Shown here piece after piece: positions 22,867 to 34,397 of a stretch of DNA of 64,000 nucleotides. How positions within the stretch are numbered: position 1 is the stretch's first letter; each line of letters opens with the position of its first letter. The notes beneath the pieces were generated by a model. It was given only the letters and a program-made list of their open reading frames with translations. It was not told the origin of the DNA and searched no databases. The translations under genes and the position numbers were made by a program. Origin of the DNA: Lithodes maja (taxonomy: Eukaryota > Arthropoda > Malacostraca > Decapoda > Lithodidae); contig JBAKBP010001395.1 of the NCBI GenBank assembly GCA_037953745.1, positions 62,001 to 126,000 on the forward strand. The letters run 5' to 3'.

Positions 22867-23041
22867 GGGAGGTGTGGTGAAGTGGTAATGCCAATGTACT
22901 GGTAATCCAATGGTCCCTGGTTCAAGCCCCGAGATGTTGATAGGAAGATATTTTTGTGATCAAATTTGTGCTGTACAGAGTATCAGTGCATTACCATAAA
23001 GATTGCCGACTCGGCAAAAAAAAAAAAAAAAAAAAAAAAAT
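22867..23041 (+). mobile_element. tRNA-derived SINE (SINE-2), copy 1, poly(A)-tailed
   Basis: The head GGAGGTGTGGTGAAGTGG (box A-like) and GGTTCAAGCCCC (box B-like) are spaced as in a class II tRNA such as tRNA-Ser. A short body ending CAGTGCATTACCAT is shared with the minus copy at 46,686-46,840, and a tail of about 25 A ends at 23,041. Confidence 0.85.
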
Positions 23042-23157
23042 AGATTGTTCCTTGTACTGTTTGTGGATATTCCCATATTCAAAATATGCTATAGTGGGAC
23101 AATACATAGCACGTTAAGAGGTCAACAGGTATACATTAGGGAATGTGAAAAGGATGA

Positions 23158-23390
23158 GCATGGGAGGTGAGACATTGGAGCATTGGCTTAGCAGTGTCAG
23201 GAGACAGAGCTAGCTCGGCGTCATAGGTCTACGAATGCAAGACCACGTTGGCGGGTTGTATCTCAAACGTTTCCGGTGTCTCACTTCTCAGTCTGGAGTA
23301 AGACTTCAGGGCTTCACCGTGTTGTGTGGTTGACTGTTTAGGCTCAAAGGTTATGCCCGTGGGTAAAAAGTAGATATATATAGAAAAATA
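23158..23390 (+). mobile_element. Possible retroposon family SINE-3, copy 1
   Basis: The segment CTGGAGTAAGACTTCAGGGC through GGTTATGCCCGTGGG aligns, at roughly 70% by eye, with the minus strand at 46,374-46,600, which ends in an A-run. No convincing pol III boxes are visible, so the class is uncertain. Confidence 0.4.
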
Positions 23391-23585
23391 AAGTTATGCC
23401 CATGTAGTGCATGAGTCTCACAAAGGCTGACATTTATTTTAATTAACAATTAAAGGACAATACTGTATTGCCATTAGTGTAAGCTGATTTTAAGTTTTTA
23501 TTGCAGGAACGACCAGGTTTCAACATTTCCGTGTCGTCGTTGGACGTGGAATTGGATGATGATGTTTAAACATTGGTTTGTGGTA

Positions 23586-24316
23586 GGGTAAGGTGGGGTG
23601 GATTCGCCCCGAAACGTGGTTCTTTAATAACAGCATCCAACTGAATCAGTATTCAGAATTTTTTTTTTTACATAACTATTACATTCAGGCCTTCCTGCAC
23701 ACGTTCATATCATTTTTATGTGAAAAAACAAAACATAAAGGTTTGTAATGGGGTGGCGAAAAAAGTTAATCGCGCGGCGGATCCACCCCATAGTGAGGGC
23801 TGAAATCGCCGCTGCCATATATTATCAATGATTTCATCCTGCCGCGGCGATTTTACCCCCAATTACTCTGCAAAAGTAACAATTAAGATGTTTTATTATT
23901 ATATTGATATAATCCAAGTATTTTTGTATAAAACTGTAGACCTAGGAGTGTTATAAAATTATAAATTATATAATTATAAATTCTTGCCTGAAACAAAGAG
24001 AAAGAGAGTTAGTTTCCACTTAGACATCATAAACAACCATCTTGTAACACAGGTGGGAGAGGTAAGGTCGCCGCCACGAAAAATGCTCACGACCGCTTAC
24101 ATATTTTTCAGGTTGTAAAATTAGGAAAAAATATTTGTCTTCGTTAAATAAATGACAACTATGCATGTTTGTGTTCTATCATCATCTACACGTACTATAA
24201 ACATACGGTACCTAGAATCAATTCCATACATATTTGGATTTATGACCAATTTTTTTGGACAAGTATCTACGGTCCGCGGCGATTCCACCCCAAGGCGATT
24301 CCACCCCGCCTTACCC
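23586..24316. mobile_element. TA-flanked MITE with 23-bp inverted ends
   Basis: The left end GGGTAAGGTGGGGTGGATTC and the reverse complement of the right end GGGTAAGGCGGGGTGGAATC match at 21 of 23 positions, with TA on both sides. The interior has subterminal repeats of GGTGGA/TCGCCGC type and no transposase frame. TA duplication suggests a Tc1/mariner-type mechanism, though other TA-targeting families exist. Confidence 0.8.
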
Positions 24317-24534
24317 TACCGAGAATATAATTGTTTATTTTAATTCATAGTAAATGTTAATTACTTATCGATATTTTAGGAGATTTAAAAAAAAAAATAT
24401 TGGTATTTTATTTAAATAGTTTAACGAAAAACATTGGTTTGTGGTACCAAAAATATAATTATGTTTATTTTAATTCATCATTTGAAAAATATCAATTAGT
24501 TTAAGCAGAATGTTATTTTTATTATTATTTTCTA

Positions 24535-25315
24535 CAGTAAACCCTCGCTATCTCGGACTAATTGGGGGTAGACCACTTCCGAGATGTCCGAAGTCCGACT
24601 TATGTCCGACTTAAGAGAGGGAAAATTCCGAATTAGAAGAGAAAAGTCTGCATCACCAGAGATTTTTTGTTTTTTTTTGTTTTCATATCTATCTATTTAA
24701 TGCATCTATCTCCCTTATACATATATAAAACTATGTCTTATTTGGTATTTTTTTAATCTATGAATCAATTCTAATACGATGGAATTGAAAACAATATTAC
24801 CCTTCTAACACACAAATAATAAAATGAAAAGAGAGTAAATAAAAATATCTCCTTTGTCTTTCAGAAACATAAGTCCGTCTGTCTCGTATATGTTAGTATT
24901 TTATTGCTTGCTCGCCCCTAGCCACTCTCTCTCCATATATTTATCTCTCTAATGCATCTAACTAACTCCCTTATACATTAACATAACTATGTCTTATTTG
25001 GACTTTTTGTAATCTATAAATCATTTCTAATGCGATGGAATCGAAAAGAATATTATCCTTCTAGCACACAAATAATAACATGAAAAAGAGAGTCAATATA
25101 AAAGTCTCCTTTGTCTTTTCAGAACCAATTAAGTCCGTTTTTATCGCTCACTCCCCCTCTGCAACTCTCTCTTTCTATCTATCTAATGCATCTACGTAAC
25201 TCCCTTATACATTAACATAACTATGTCTTATTTGGACTTTTTGTATTCTTTGAATAATTTATAATGCAATGGAATTGAAAAATATAATATCCTTCCAGCA
25301 CATAGATAAACAATA
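24535..25315 (+). mobile_element. pogo-like left end followed by three tandem ~240-bp units
   Basis: The end CAGTAAACCCTCGCTATCTC at 24,535 (TA before it) is the same as at 18,085, with the same subterminal GAAAATTCCGAATTAGAAGAG. Three diverged tandem units follow, each with TAATGCATCT, CTCCCTTATACAT and ATGTCTTATTTGG in order. The TGCATCT marks fall at 24,701, 24,953 and about 25,187, giving periods near 252 and 234. No right end of the transposon was found. Confidence 0.7.
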
Positions 25316-25534
25316 CATAATATTTCAACCCCTCTTGCTGTGTGAGGCGCCGAGGTTCAGGGACCGAAGATACGTTTGATAGATTTTTTTTTAATTTTTC
25401 CCACGATATACACAAAATGACATGTAACATGTTTTTAATTGACATTTGTGTCGTTTTTGCTGATTATGAGTTGGTGGAAAAAAAATATCTTTAATTTCAT
25501 CATATCGGAAATGATTCACAGATTATATAGAGAC

Positions 25535-26555
25535 CAAGTAACATATCTAGATGTGAGGCTGGATGGGGAAATATTGGAACAAGTAGAGTGTTTTAAATAT
25601 CTAGGAGGAACAATAAGCAGGAGTGGAGGTATGGAAGTGGAGGTAAAACAGAGAGTGTGTGAAGGAAGGAAGGTTTTCGGAGCAATGGGAAGTATGTGGA
25701 AGACGAGAAATCTCGGAGTGAAAGTAAAAAGTGCACTGTATCAAGGAATTGTGCCAACAGTGATGTATGGGGCTGAGACATGGGCTCTGAAGAAAAAGGA
25801 GAAAAGAGGGCTGGATGTGATGAAGATGAGCTGCTTGAGGAGTATGTGTGGAGTTACTCGTAGAGACAGATTGAGGAATGAAGAGATACGTAGGAGAGTG
25901 GGGCAGCAGGAACATTTGTCAGCCAGAGTGGACAGAAGGGTGCTGAGCTGGTATGGTCATGTTGAACGAATGGGAGATAAAAGGCTTACAAAGAGAATAT
26001 GTGAGTCAGGTACAAGGGGAGATAGAAGGGCAGGAAGACCCCCATTGAGATGGAGAGACTGTGTAAGAAAGGCTTTGGATGATAGAGGAATGACTATAGA
26101 TCAGGCAGGGGAAGTGGTGGTGGACAGGAGTGAATGGAGAATGCTTGTGAATAGTTGAGTGAACACGTGGTCATTTGGAGTAAGGGGTCGGGCGCAAGTT
26201 GGACTAGATAATAGTCCATCAGACGCCTGGCCCGGGGAGACGATTAATATGAAGGGTGTGCCTGGAAGTGTGGTGGGAGGGCTTGTGGCTTGGCTCCGCT
26301 GCATGTCTGCCTGCCGAGATCGGAACCTCTCCGGGTGGTCAGGGGCCGGGGGAGTGCTGGAGCGACCTTGGTAACCCTGGTCTCTGGGTCTTCTCCTGGG
26401 TGACCTGGATGTGTGAGAGTTTGTGTTTTTTATCTGTGTTTATTTTTTTGTTTTATGTTGTTTTTGTGTTTTCCCTGTTCTTGCTCTGTCTTGAGTCGGC
26501 TACCCCCAAAATGGGGATTGGGCCTGAGCATATAGATAGATAGATAGATAGAAGT
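25535..26555 (+). mobile_element. LINE-C copy 2, 5'-truncated, GATA-tailed
   Basis: The plus frame from about 25,540 to 26,158 is open and encodes LDGEILEQVECFKYLGG, PTVMYGAETWALKKKEKRG, WYGHVERMGDKRLTKRICES and ends DRSEWRMLVNS, the region downstream of the RT core. The 3' untranslated part contains GTCTTGAGTCGGCTACCCCC and ends in ATAG repeats at 26,529-26,553. It lacks the RT active site, so it is a dead copy, but its open frame shows where copy 1 gained a stop. Confidence 0.85.
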
Positions 26556-26826
26556 AACATACACTTTTAAGTGTGTTCAATAGTTTGCATTATCAATAGG
26601 GTGTAGCACAAGGCTTATCAACATCATCATAGTAACGGGGTCGGGGTTGAGGCCGGGACGCATATAGCCCAACTGTATTATGGTTCGGCACCACTGGTGA
26701 GAACGGTTCCGCGCGGCCTATTTAATGGCTAACTCAGCTAAACGCGCGCATATTTTACCGTACCGTATGGCGCGGCAAAGAGAAGACAGAATGAGACCAC
26801 AATTTTAAATCCTAACCTAACCTAAC
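26556..26826. other. Unassigned, with short AACCT run
   Basis: No gene recognised. CCTAACCTAACCTAAC at about 26,811-26,826 is a short telomere-like AACCT run next to the TTAA target. Confidence 0.5.
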
Positions 26827-26830
26827 TTAA

Positions 26831-27436
26831 CCCGGGAACTGCGGGAAGACTCTTTAGAGTTCGGCCGGCGGACTGCGGGAAGACTCTCTGGAGTAAGTAA
26901 AACTAAAAATCAACTTTTTACATCGAAAAAAAAATTTTTTTTTTTTTTTTTTTTGGCCCCTGGGCCATGCAAAATCTCAGTCCTCTACCTCCCCTCCTTC
27001 CCCACTTTCCTCCTATTCCTCAGTTATCACCTATTTTCCCTATTATTCCCTTATTCTGAGGTATATTTTCGTGCTAACATTAGCGAGTTGCAAGCAGGGT
27101 GTTGTCATCACTGATGGCCATCGAGTGCAAGAGAGAGAGAGAGAGTATTGATCGACTGTGTCTCAGTGGCCTTGGGGGAAATTGGCGGGAAAGGAGTTTG
27201 CCTCACCCATAGATTATACAACTCGCGGGCTATATCTCCGATTTTGACCATCCAAACGCTGTTTTCACTCGTTTTATTGTTGTTTCAGGTTAATACCTTT
27301 ATAATCAACCCATAATAGGCGCATATGGATAATTATTAATGCTATTAATGGTACAATGAATATTTTAGTGACGAAAAACCTCAAATACGTCAGCACAGGG
27401 GGAGGTTTTCATTTACCCCCGTGCGCACTTCAGAGG
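26831..27436 (+). mobile_element. TTAA element P1, copy 1
   Basis: Bounded by TTAA at 26,827-26,830 and 27,437-27,440. The left end CCCGGGAACTGCGGGAAGAC is followed by a second CTGCGGGAAGACTC unit, an A-run switching to a T-run, GGCCCCTGGGCC, a GA repeat with TTGATCGACTGTG, and a right end GTGCGCACTTCAGAGG. There is no transposase frame. The two ends do not form a clear inverted repeat. Confidence 0.9.
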
Positions 27437-27440
27437 TTAA

Positions 27441-27719
27441 CTAAAGGTTAACTGTAAAACGGGCAAAAAAATAACCAATCTGCATACAAGGATTAAAACT
27501 GATTAATAGTTTTATGTCAACATTACATGTGGTTACTCGGAATGACGGTTGTGAATTTTTCCGATCAAAGTTTCTTATTTATACATATCTTTAGGATTAC
27601 CCTGTATGCATTTGAATGGCCTAGCCCTATTTTGAACTTTGATTACCCCACGCCCCCCCCCCTAGCATTGTCAAACGCCCCCCTAGAGGGGCACCCCCCC
27701 CCCAGGTTAAGAAACGCTG
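27441..27719. mobile_element. Unassigned flank ending in a possible hAT terminus
   Basis: Reading minus from 27,719 the sequence is CAGCGTTTCTTAACCTGGGG, like many hAT ends, and it cuts the LINE-E frame after FNVYI. The opposite end was not found, so the element is truncated or the resemblance is chance. The rest has C-runs and no gene. Confidence 0.4.
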
Positions 27720-28287
27720 ATGTAGACGTTGAAAAGATAAGGAGACAATATCCTCCCCTGCCTAACACCATTGGTTACGGCAAAAGAGCCCGATAGGATG
27801 TTGCCCCATCTTACACACATTTTTTGGTTAGCATACCAGAAAATAAGTATCCTAATAATATAGCTAGGCACTCCCCTGTTAACTAATTTTTCAAATAAGG
27901 TTTTGTGACACACCCTATCAAAAGCCTTACTTGCATCAAGAAAACAAGAGAAAATTGAGCTATTTAGCTTGTTGTATGTATCAATCACTTCTTTCAGCAC
28001 GTACATGCATTGGTCTGTGCCATGCTTTTTCTTAAAGCCAAACTGATTGCTGCTGGTGACAATATATGCAGACATTCTTTCTAGCAATATAATTTCAACT
28101 ACCTTACTAACCACACTAGCAAGTGCTACTGGGCGGTAGTTGTCTTTAGCTGTAATTTTACCCGATTTATCTTTAATAACAGGAACAAGTATTACGGATA
28201 TCAGAGACTCCGGCAGGACACCATGCGTAAATAGACTGGTGATGCAAGAACTAAGTTTATCTATTAACAACTTATCTGCATATTTAA
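27720..28287 (-). mobile_element. LINE-E segment 3: reverse transcriptase
   Basis: The minus frame encodes SVILVPVIKDKSGKI, DNYRPVALASVVSKV, SNQFGFKKKHGTDQCMYVL, FLDASKAFDRVCHKTL and NGVRQGRILSPYLFNVYI, the RT of an L2/CR1-like element. It stops before the catalytic YADD block, replaced by the hAT-like end at 27,719. It continues on the other side of a 1.75-kb insertion at 30,053. Confidence 0.85.
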
Positions 28288-28515
28288 AGGTGGTGGGGCA
28301 TGCAAAATTAAAATTAATTCATAATGTATTTAAATAGATGTTTAGATCTCCAGTAATCAACCTGACTACTCCTTTGTCAAAACTAATCTTCAATATTAGA
28401 GAACAAATCAAAAATAGATATTGAATTGCGACCCCTTGCAACTAGTACTCACGTGAGGATGTGACATAGGTCCAGGCAAACATTTGGGAAGTAAACATCA
28501 GCAAGTATAGCAAAA

Positions 28516-28749
28516 ATGGTGAATAGGTGTGCTGTTTTCGGGTGTAGCAACATCCCTGGACCAAACATAGCACTACACAAGTTTCCAAGTGATCCATACC
28601 ATTGTAACAAATGGGTGAAGTTTATACAAAGAACCAGAGTGTGGGAGGCAAAGCCCAAAACAAGCTTCATATGCAATGGACACTTTCGTGATGAATGCTT
28701 TGACAATAAAGTGCGGTGGAGTATGGGTATGGCTAGATGCACCCGCTGA
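28516..28749 (+). pseudogene. Partial THAP zinc-finger domain
   Basis: The frame starts MVNRCAVFGCSN (Cys-x4-Cys), continues with ALHKFPSDP and KWVKFIQR, then CNGHFRDECF (Cys-x2-His). That is the C2CH pattern, with the conserved Pro, Trp and Phe, of THAP DNA-binding domains, found in animal transcription factors and in P-element-type transposases. The frame ends soon after DNKVRWSMG, before the usual AVPT-type end. It may be a first exon or a truncated copy. No downstream exon was seen. Confidence 0.65.
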
Positions 28750-28817
28750 TTGCCTATACGGACTGGGGTCTTGTCATGCCCAGTGCCAGGTCCGTATATA
28801 TACGGACTCGCCGAAAG

Positions 28818-29275
28818 AAAATCGTAGCAGCGAAACGACTGCACCTATAGCTTTCATATTTCTACCACATGTATGTATACCTTACCCTTCTGGCTTCTTG
28901 CTACCACCACCCCAACCCCCTCCCCCAATCCACTCGCCGACCATGGGTCGCCGCATCAGGCCATCACAAAGGAAAAAAAAGGAAAATATGTGGCGGCGAA
29001 ACGACTGCACCAATTGGTTCCATATTTGTGTGACAAGTCCCCTACCCTTCTGTCTTCCCCCCACCACAACCCCAACTTCCTCCCACCACCCACTTCCAGC
29101 CTATCCGTAGATCATCACATAAAACATGAAAATCCGTGGTGGCGAAACTACCTCACCAATCGGCTCCATATTTGTAACACAGTCAATTACCCTTCTACCT
29201 TCCCCCCACCATCCCCCAAACCACCCTCCCACCCATACGTGCTTGCCAATTTCAGGAGTCAGGAGAGTGGATAAC
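28818..29275 (+). repeat. Three tandem units of ~146-166 bp
   Basis: CGAAACGACTGCACC-like starts occur at 28,831, 28,997 and 29,143 (third diverged). Each is followed by a CATATTTCT/CATATTTGT block, then ACCCTTCT and a long CCACC-rich stretch. Confidence 0.75.
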
Positions 29276-29622
29276 ATGGGCTAACTTAAGCCTAGCCCAA
29301 ATTATACAGTCAGCGTCGATGGATATAGGCCTAACCTAGGCTAAAGAAATGTATTGGCTGAAATTCAACTACTAGCAACTAGGCTAAAAAAAAAAAAAAA
29401 AACAGTGAGTGGCGCAAACATTGTTGGGAAGGATATGTAAGTGACCAGGCGTACGGTCATCATGTTTACATAAGTCGATCGCCGCGGTTAAGTTCCCGTC
29501 TATTTTTACGGGGATTTTTTCTGTTATGTGCACCCTGTTGGCAATGTATATGATGATGACAATAAGTCATGGAGGCGTGAGGGGCGTGAGGGGCGGGATT
29601 TCATTATTATATCCAAATGCAG

Positions 29623-29865
29623 TCAAAATAGACGGGGACATGATCGGTAGCGTCCGCCGTGGCTCCAAGTAGTGTAAACAAGGCGGGCGGTAATCACAGC
29701 TGCTTCTCCCTCCTCTCCTGCTGCTGGATCTCGTCCTACAGGTTCATACATATAAGCCTGGACACCACCAATATTCATCACTTGAGGTTCTTCGCCATAA
29801 TCACGGTTATCACCCTTAGTATTGGCAAACGAATCGGAACTACTGTCACTATCCTCCATTTCCAC
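29623..29865 (-). pseudogene. P2X7-like N-terminal exon fragment
   Basis: The minus frame has an acidic Ser/Asp start (MEMEDSDSSSDSF) and NIGGVQAYMYEPVGRD. The GVQPYMFEP-type motif is, from memory, the entry to the cytosolic P2X7-like domain proteins common in invertebrates. The rest of that domain (Cys/Trp rich) is absent. Possible exon end near the GTGATTACC donor-like site. It may be a captured exon. Confidence 0.45.
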
Positions 29866-30052
29866 CTATCAGAAGAGCTTGTTGTGTTGCTGGGCATACG
29901 TCATCAGAGCGCTTAAACTCCGAATCCAGAAAAGTGTCACCCATATCCTATTTTGGCCATTATATAAATAATTAAGTCATTGTAGCAGAAAATATTGCAC
30001 CAAAAGCTATAGTGCACACTGCCGGTAATGATTGTGGAGGAAAATAATAGCA

Positions 30053-30603
30053 TAGATGTTCTGCATATATACCATCCAGCCCACAAGCTTTGTTTAGGTT
30101 AAATTTTCTTATGGCATTCTCAAAATCACTTTCAGTCACTTTAATGTCTTCATAATTAGGCTACTATCTTTCACATATTGAATTGCACCATTAGTAGACC
30201 TTTGGTTTACACTGTTAAGTAGTTCCTTAAAATGAGTTTTCCATAAGTCAGCAATGTTCTCTTCACCCGTAACCCCCTCAACACTGACAGGTAATGGTGT
30301 GTTACAATTTTGCATGGATCTGATGTCCTTCCAAAAACAGTTAGTATCCTTTTCTGCCAGACTCTTTGCAAGGGCTTCCTTCCTTAATTGGTTTTAATGT
30401 TGCTTAATAAATCTAATGGCATATTTGGTCCTAGCCTTTGCTCTTTTGTGAAGTTCAAATATAGGCCCCTGTCTGGGCTGACCTACCTCAAGCCAATGAG
30501 ACCTAGCATCTCTGGAGGCCTGATACAGGTCAGCCACATAGTCTTGCCAACCTGGCTTATTGAATGAGGACTTATATTTATGGCTATTAAAAAATAATAC
30601 TTT
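30053..30603 (-). mobile_element. LINE-E segment 2: linker before RT
   Basis: The minus translation contains FNKPGWQDYVADLYQASRDA, KSLAEKDTNCFWKDIRSM and LNKACGLDGIYAEHL, with two in-frame stops. It joins segment 3 in sequence and order. Segment 1 lies beyond LINE-F at 34,491. Confidence 0.75.
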
Positions 30604-30635
30604 CCCCCACTTTTGATAAAGAATCTATTATACAC

Positions 30636-33600
30636 TTACACTTTGTTACACTTTGTTGTATTCCGTCCGTTAGTGACACAGTTGAGCTGGGGCTCCACTG
30701 CGACCAGGCAGCTCCCTTTCTTCCACTCTCCATTCCAGAAGTCGGTTGGAGTTGGTGCTGGGGTATCCTGGTGTTGGTGGCCGGTCCGGTATTTTGGCCA
30801 GCCACATGTCAAAGTGTTTCTTGAAGGTGTCTGGAATTGAAGGTGTCTGGAGACACCTTCCATGTTCCTGAGAGAGGCTGGTATACAGTTGAACAGTCTG
30901 GTTCCATTGTATGCAAAGCTGTGATGGATCAGGGATTTGGTTTTTTGTGTTGATCCCGGCATAGTCCTCACATAGCACAGCCTCCCTCGCCTTTGGTGTT
31001 GAGTCTCTTGGATGTTTGGATTTGGTACCTTTTTTTCCAAAATCTTCCAGACGTAGATGATGATGTATCTCCCCCTACGTCTTTGAAGTGAGTACAGCTG
31101 CAGCTCCTTGAGTCTCTCCCAGTAGTTAAAGTGTTGAAACCCATGGATTTTACTGGTGAATGTCCTCTGGGTGGCTTCAATTTCTGTCATTTCTCCTACT
31201 TTTTGGGGAGACCAGAGCTGAGAGCAGTACTCCAGTCGTGCTAGGACCAGTGACTTCCACAGTATTAACATACACCTCTCATTTCTTGTGTGGAAGGTTC
31301 TCAGGATCCAGCCTGCTATTTGTTTTGCTGTTGTTGTGGCTTTGGTAATATGCTGGGAAAAAGTGGCATCACTGCTCATATTTACTCCCAAGTCCTTCAC
31401 TGTGTCCTTGGCGGTAATTTCTTGCTGTCCACTTTGTAGTTGGTGTCGTTTTGTAGTGCTCTCTTGTTCCCATACCTTAGAAGCTCGAACTTGTCTCCGT
31501 TTAGGGCCATGTTGTTTTCTTCTGCCCACTTCAGGATTTTGTCCAAGTCTTGTTGTAGTAGCTGTGCATCATGTTGTGAGGTGATTTTCTTCATGAGTCT
31601 GGTGTCGTCTGCAAACGATGAGGCTGCTGAGTGTTCCAGGTCCCTGTCGATGTCTCCTATCATGACGAGGAATAGGAGAGGTCCCAGTACTGATCCTTGT
31701 GATACTGCGCTGATGACCCCACCTGCTTCTGATAGGCTTCCTTGAACCGTGACTCTTTGTTTTCTGTTGGTGATGAAACTGTGGAGCCATCTTCCAAGGT
31801 CTCCCCTATTCCCAGTGATTTGAGTTTATGTAGAAGGATCCCATGGTCCACCTTGTCAAAAGCTTTGGCGAAATCTAGATATATGACGTCTACATTTTCT
31901 CTGTCTTGAATATCCTGTAGGATTTTGTCGTAGTGTGATAGTAGTTGTGAAAGGCAGGAGCGGCCTTGTCTAAAGCCATGTTGACCCTCATTGAATGCCT
32001 CGTTATCTTCCAGGTAGCTGACCATCTTAGCTCGTATTGTTCTTTCTATGATTTTAATAAGATGTGACGTCAGCACCACTGGTCTGTAATTTTTGGCTAT
32101 GCCTTTACTACCCCCTTTATGTATTGGTGTGACGATACCTTCTTTTAGGGATTGTGGTACATATCCAGTTTGGAGGGACTTGCTCCACAGCAGTTTTAGA
32201 GGCAAGGCTAGCTGATGTTTGCAGTTTTTTAGCAGTTGGGCATGAAAGCCGTCTGGTCCTGCCGCAGAGTTTGGTCCAATCTTGTCGATGGCTGCTATTA
32301 TGTCCTCTGTTGATACTGTTACCGAGGAGAGTTGATGTGGTGTCCCAGGAGCGTTGTCAAAGAAGGTCGTTGCATTATTGATTTTCTTGTCTTCATTTGG
32401 CGGGCTGAAGACACTTTCGTACTGCTGTTTGAGTATCTTGGCCATTTCGGTTGGGTCACTCTCAAGTTCGCCCGTAGGTTTTGCAAGTGGTCCTATTGTT
32501 GAGGTGTTCCTGAGTCTCCTTTTTGCGTATGCATAGAAAAATTTGCTATTTACTCGTATGTTTGCAACTGCTTGGAGTTCTTCACGTGTTCTTTGCTCTT
32601 GGTGTGACTGTATGAGTTTTCGTTCAACTTCATCGAGCTCTTCTTGTAGTTTGGTGATAGTGTGCGCATGGCTGGACTTCCTTTGCTTGGCTCTCAAATA
32701 CGTCCTTTTCTTCATTAGTATTTTTCTATCTCTGGGAATTAGTTTAATCTGCTTCCTGCTTGATTTGGGTGGTATGATGTTTTTACAGGTCTCCAGGCAT
32801 TGTTTCTGGAGGATACTGAGAGTTTCGTCGACGTTTTTATCTTTGAATAGTGCCCTCCAATCAGTTACTGCCAGTTCTGCTCTCAGTATGTCCCAGTCTA
32901 TATCTTTGCTGTAGAAGTTGAGATCTTTCAGAGAGGTGCAGGGGATTTGGCTTGATTCCTGTTGACATCTTCTTGGTGGTGTGGCTGGTGTGGGGGTTCT
33001 AACTTTGATGAGGCTGTGGTCGGACATTATAGTTTTTACAGTTTCGTACGAGTGTACCAGGTCGAAGTTGTTGCCAAATAGTAAGTCCAGTGTGTTGTTG
33101 CCTCTTGTAGGTTCCTCGATGTATTGCTTCATGTATGCAGTGTCCATGATAGTCATTAGCTCCTTGGCTTGCTGTTTTTCATCCCTGGATCCTCCGTCTA
33201 TTTTCATGGTTGCCCAATTGATGATGGGCAGGTTGAAATCTCCTGTGATGATGACATCTGTAGCGGTAGTTGGCAGATTTTGTAGGAGTGATTGTATCTT
33301 CTCTGTGACCTCCTTGAAAATTTCCCCTGTGGTGTTTGGAGGTCGGTACCAAATTATGATGAGCATGTCGGTTTGTCTTATGTGTACTGCTAGTAGCTCT
33401 GTTGTGCCGTTTGAGAATGCAACTAAAGTTTCGGTGTTTGCAGCCATATCTTCCCTTAGGTAGAGTGCTACTCCTCCGTGGCTTCTGTCTGCTCTGAATA
33501 GTGTGAAATTATGGATATTGATCTCTGCATCAAAAATGTTTTCGTTCAAGTGTGTTTCTGTGAGGGCTAGAAAAATTGAGTTATCTTCCTCTGCAATTTC

Positions 33601-33687
33601 TTCCAACATGGGGACTTTACATTGATTGTTTCGTGGGTAGAGTCCTCTGATGTTGCCCACAAAAAAACTAGTTAGTGGTAGTTGCAC
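30636..33687 (-). pseudogene. LINE-F ORF2: endonuclease and reverse transcriptase, frameshifted
   Basis: The frame at 33,687-31,660 encodes an apurinic-type endonuclease (GNIRGL, TETHLNE, GDFNLPIINW, SDHSLI) and the first RT blocks (AAGPDGFHAQLLKN, NYRPVVLTSHL, YLDFAKAFDKVDH). A shift near 31,800 breaks it. The catalytic SFADDT (31,604-31,615) is in a second frame, and from about 31,430 a third frame carries the C-terminus (LARLEYCSQLWSPQK, RRRGRYIIIYVWKIL). Two shifts in an otherwise clean sequence suggest a fairly young copy or assembly errors. Confidence 0.85.
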
Positions 33688-34397
33688 CTTCCTCTGTGGT
33701 TCATGTCTGGCCCCTCGGTTTGGGCTAGGAATCTCTCCATTATCACTTGAGATCGTTTTTCCACTTCCAGAAGACGTCCCATTACTACCTCTAAAAAAGC
33801 ACCTTGGTCGGGCATAGCCGTGTGTACCGCTGCTGGTCTGACCTTGTGAGTTTGCTGGATGGTTGGCCAGCTTCTGAGGGCATTGTGTTGGCTTTCTAAT
33901 TTTTCCTCATGTGTTGGTGTGTAGGAAAATTCCCTTTGGATGTGTCCTGTAGCGTGTTCCCTTGGTTTGTTGACATTGTTTCTGGGCGTCAGTATTTTGG
34001 TTCCCTTGATGTGTGGAAGATTGCAGTCTCTGATAGTACATGCCCTTTTGTTGAGCGAGATTCTGCATACATATGGGTGGTAGTCGATGCACTTCCATCC
34101 ACGCTTGCAACCGATCCTTTCATCCCGCCCGTGCTTCATGAATTTTGCACATATTTTTGGGTGGTCTTGTTTGCATCCCATGCCAACTACTCCATATCGG
34201 CATTCATTTCTTAGGTAGAAATTGCATACTTCCATGCTTTTCCGCCTAATATAAGTGCCCTTGTTTTCAGCTCTGGGCCTAGGTCTCCATGGATTTGAAT
34301 TTACAGCACTAGCCTCACCTGTTCTTCTGTATGTAGGGGCATTATGGCTGCATCCGTTGCATGTGGGGTGTGTGCTCGTTGGGGTCCCCGACCTCAC
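33672..34397 (-). CDS. LINE-F ORF1, CCCH zinc-finger protein
   Basis: The 241-codon frame overlaps the start of ORF2 by 16 bases in another phase. The middle has CNFYLRNECRYG, GCKQDHPKICAKF, CKRGWKCIDYHP and CTIRDCNLPH, a set of CCCH-type finger patterns; the C-terminal part (VVMGRLLEVEKRSQVIMERF) could form a coiled coil. LINE ORF1 proteins bind the element's RNA, which fits. The first codon in this frame may be non-ATG upstream, so the exact start is uncertain. Confidence 0.75.
   Translation of the reverse strand: MRSGTPTSTHPTCNGCSHNAPTYRRTGEASAVNSNPWRPRPRAENKGTYIRRKSMEVCNFYLRNECRYGVVGMGCKQDHPKICAKFMKHGRDERIGCKRGWKCIDYHPYVCRISLNKRACTIRDCNLPHIKGTKILTPRNNVNKPREHATGHIQREFSYTPTHEEKLESQHNALRSWPTIQQTHKVRPAAVHTAMPDQGAFLEVVMGRLLEVEKRSQVIMERFLAQTEGPDMNHRGRCNYH

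Larger units (their letters stand above)
28288..30052. mobile_element. 1.75-kb insertion inside LINE-E, unclassified
   Basis: LINE-E breaks off after AEHL near 30,060 and resumes with KYADKLLIDKL near 28,285, so the sequence between is a later insertion. TATGC occurs at both junctions and could be a short target duplication. It carries a half THAP domain, a three-unit tandem repeat, an A-run at 29,385-29,401 and a P2X7-like fragment. No inverted ends were found. Confidence 0.6.

Noticed and set aside
22867..22935. Functional tRNA gene
   Set aside because: The tRNA-like head continues into a shared body and poly(A) tail, and a second copy has the same structure, so it is a SINE.
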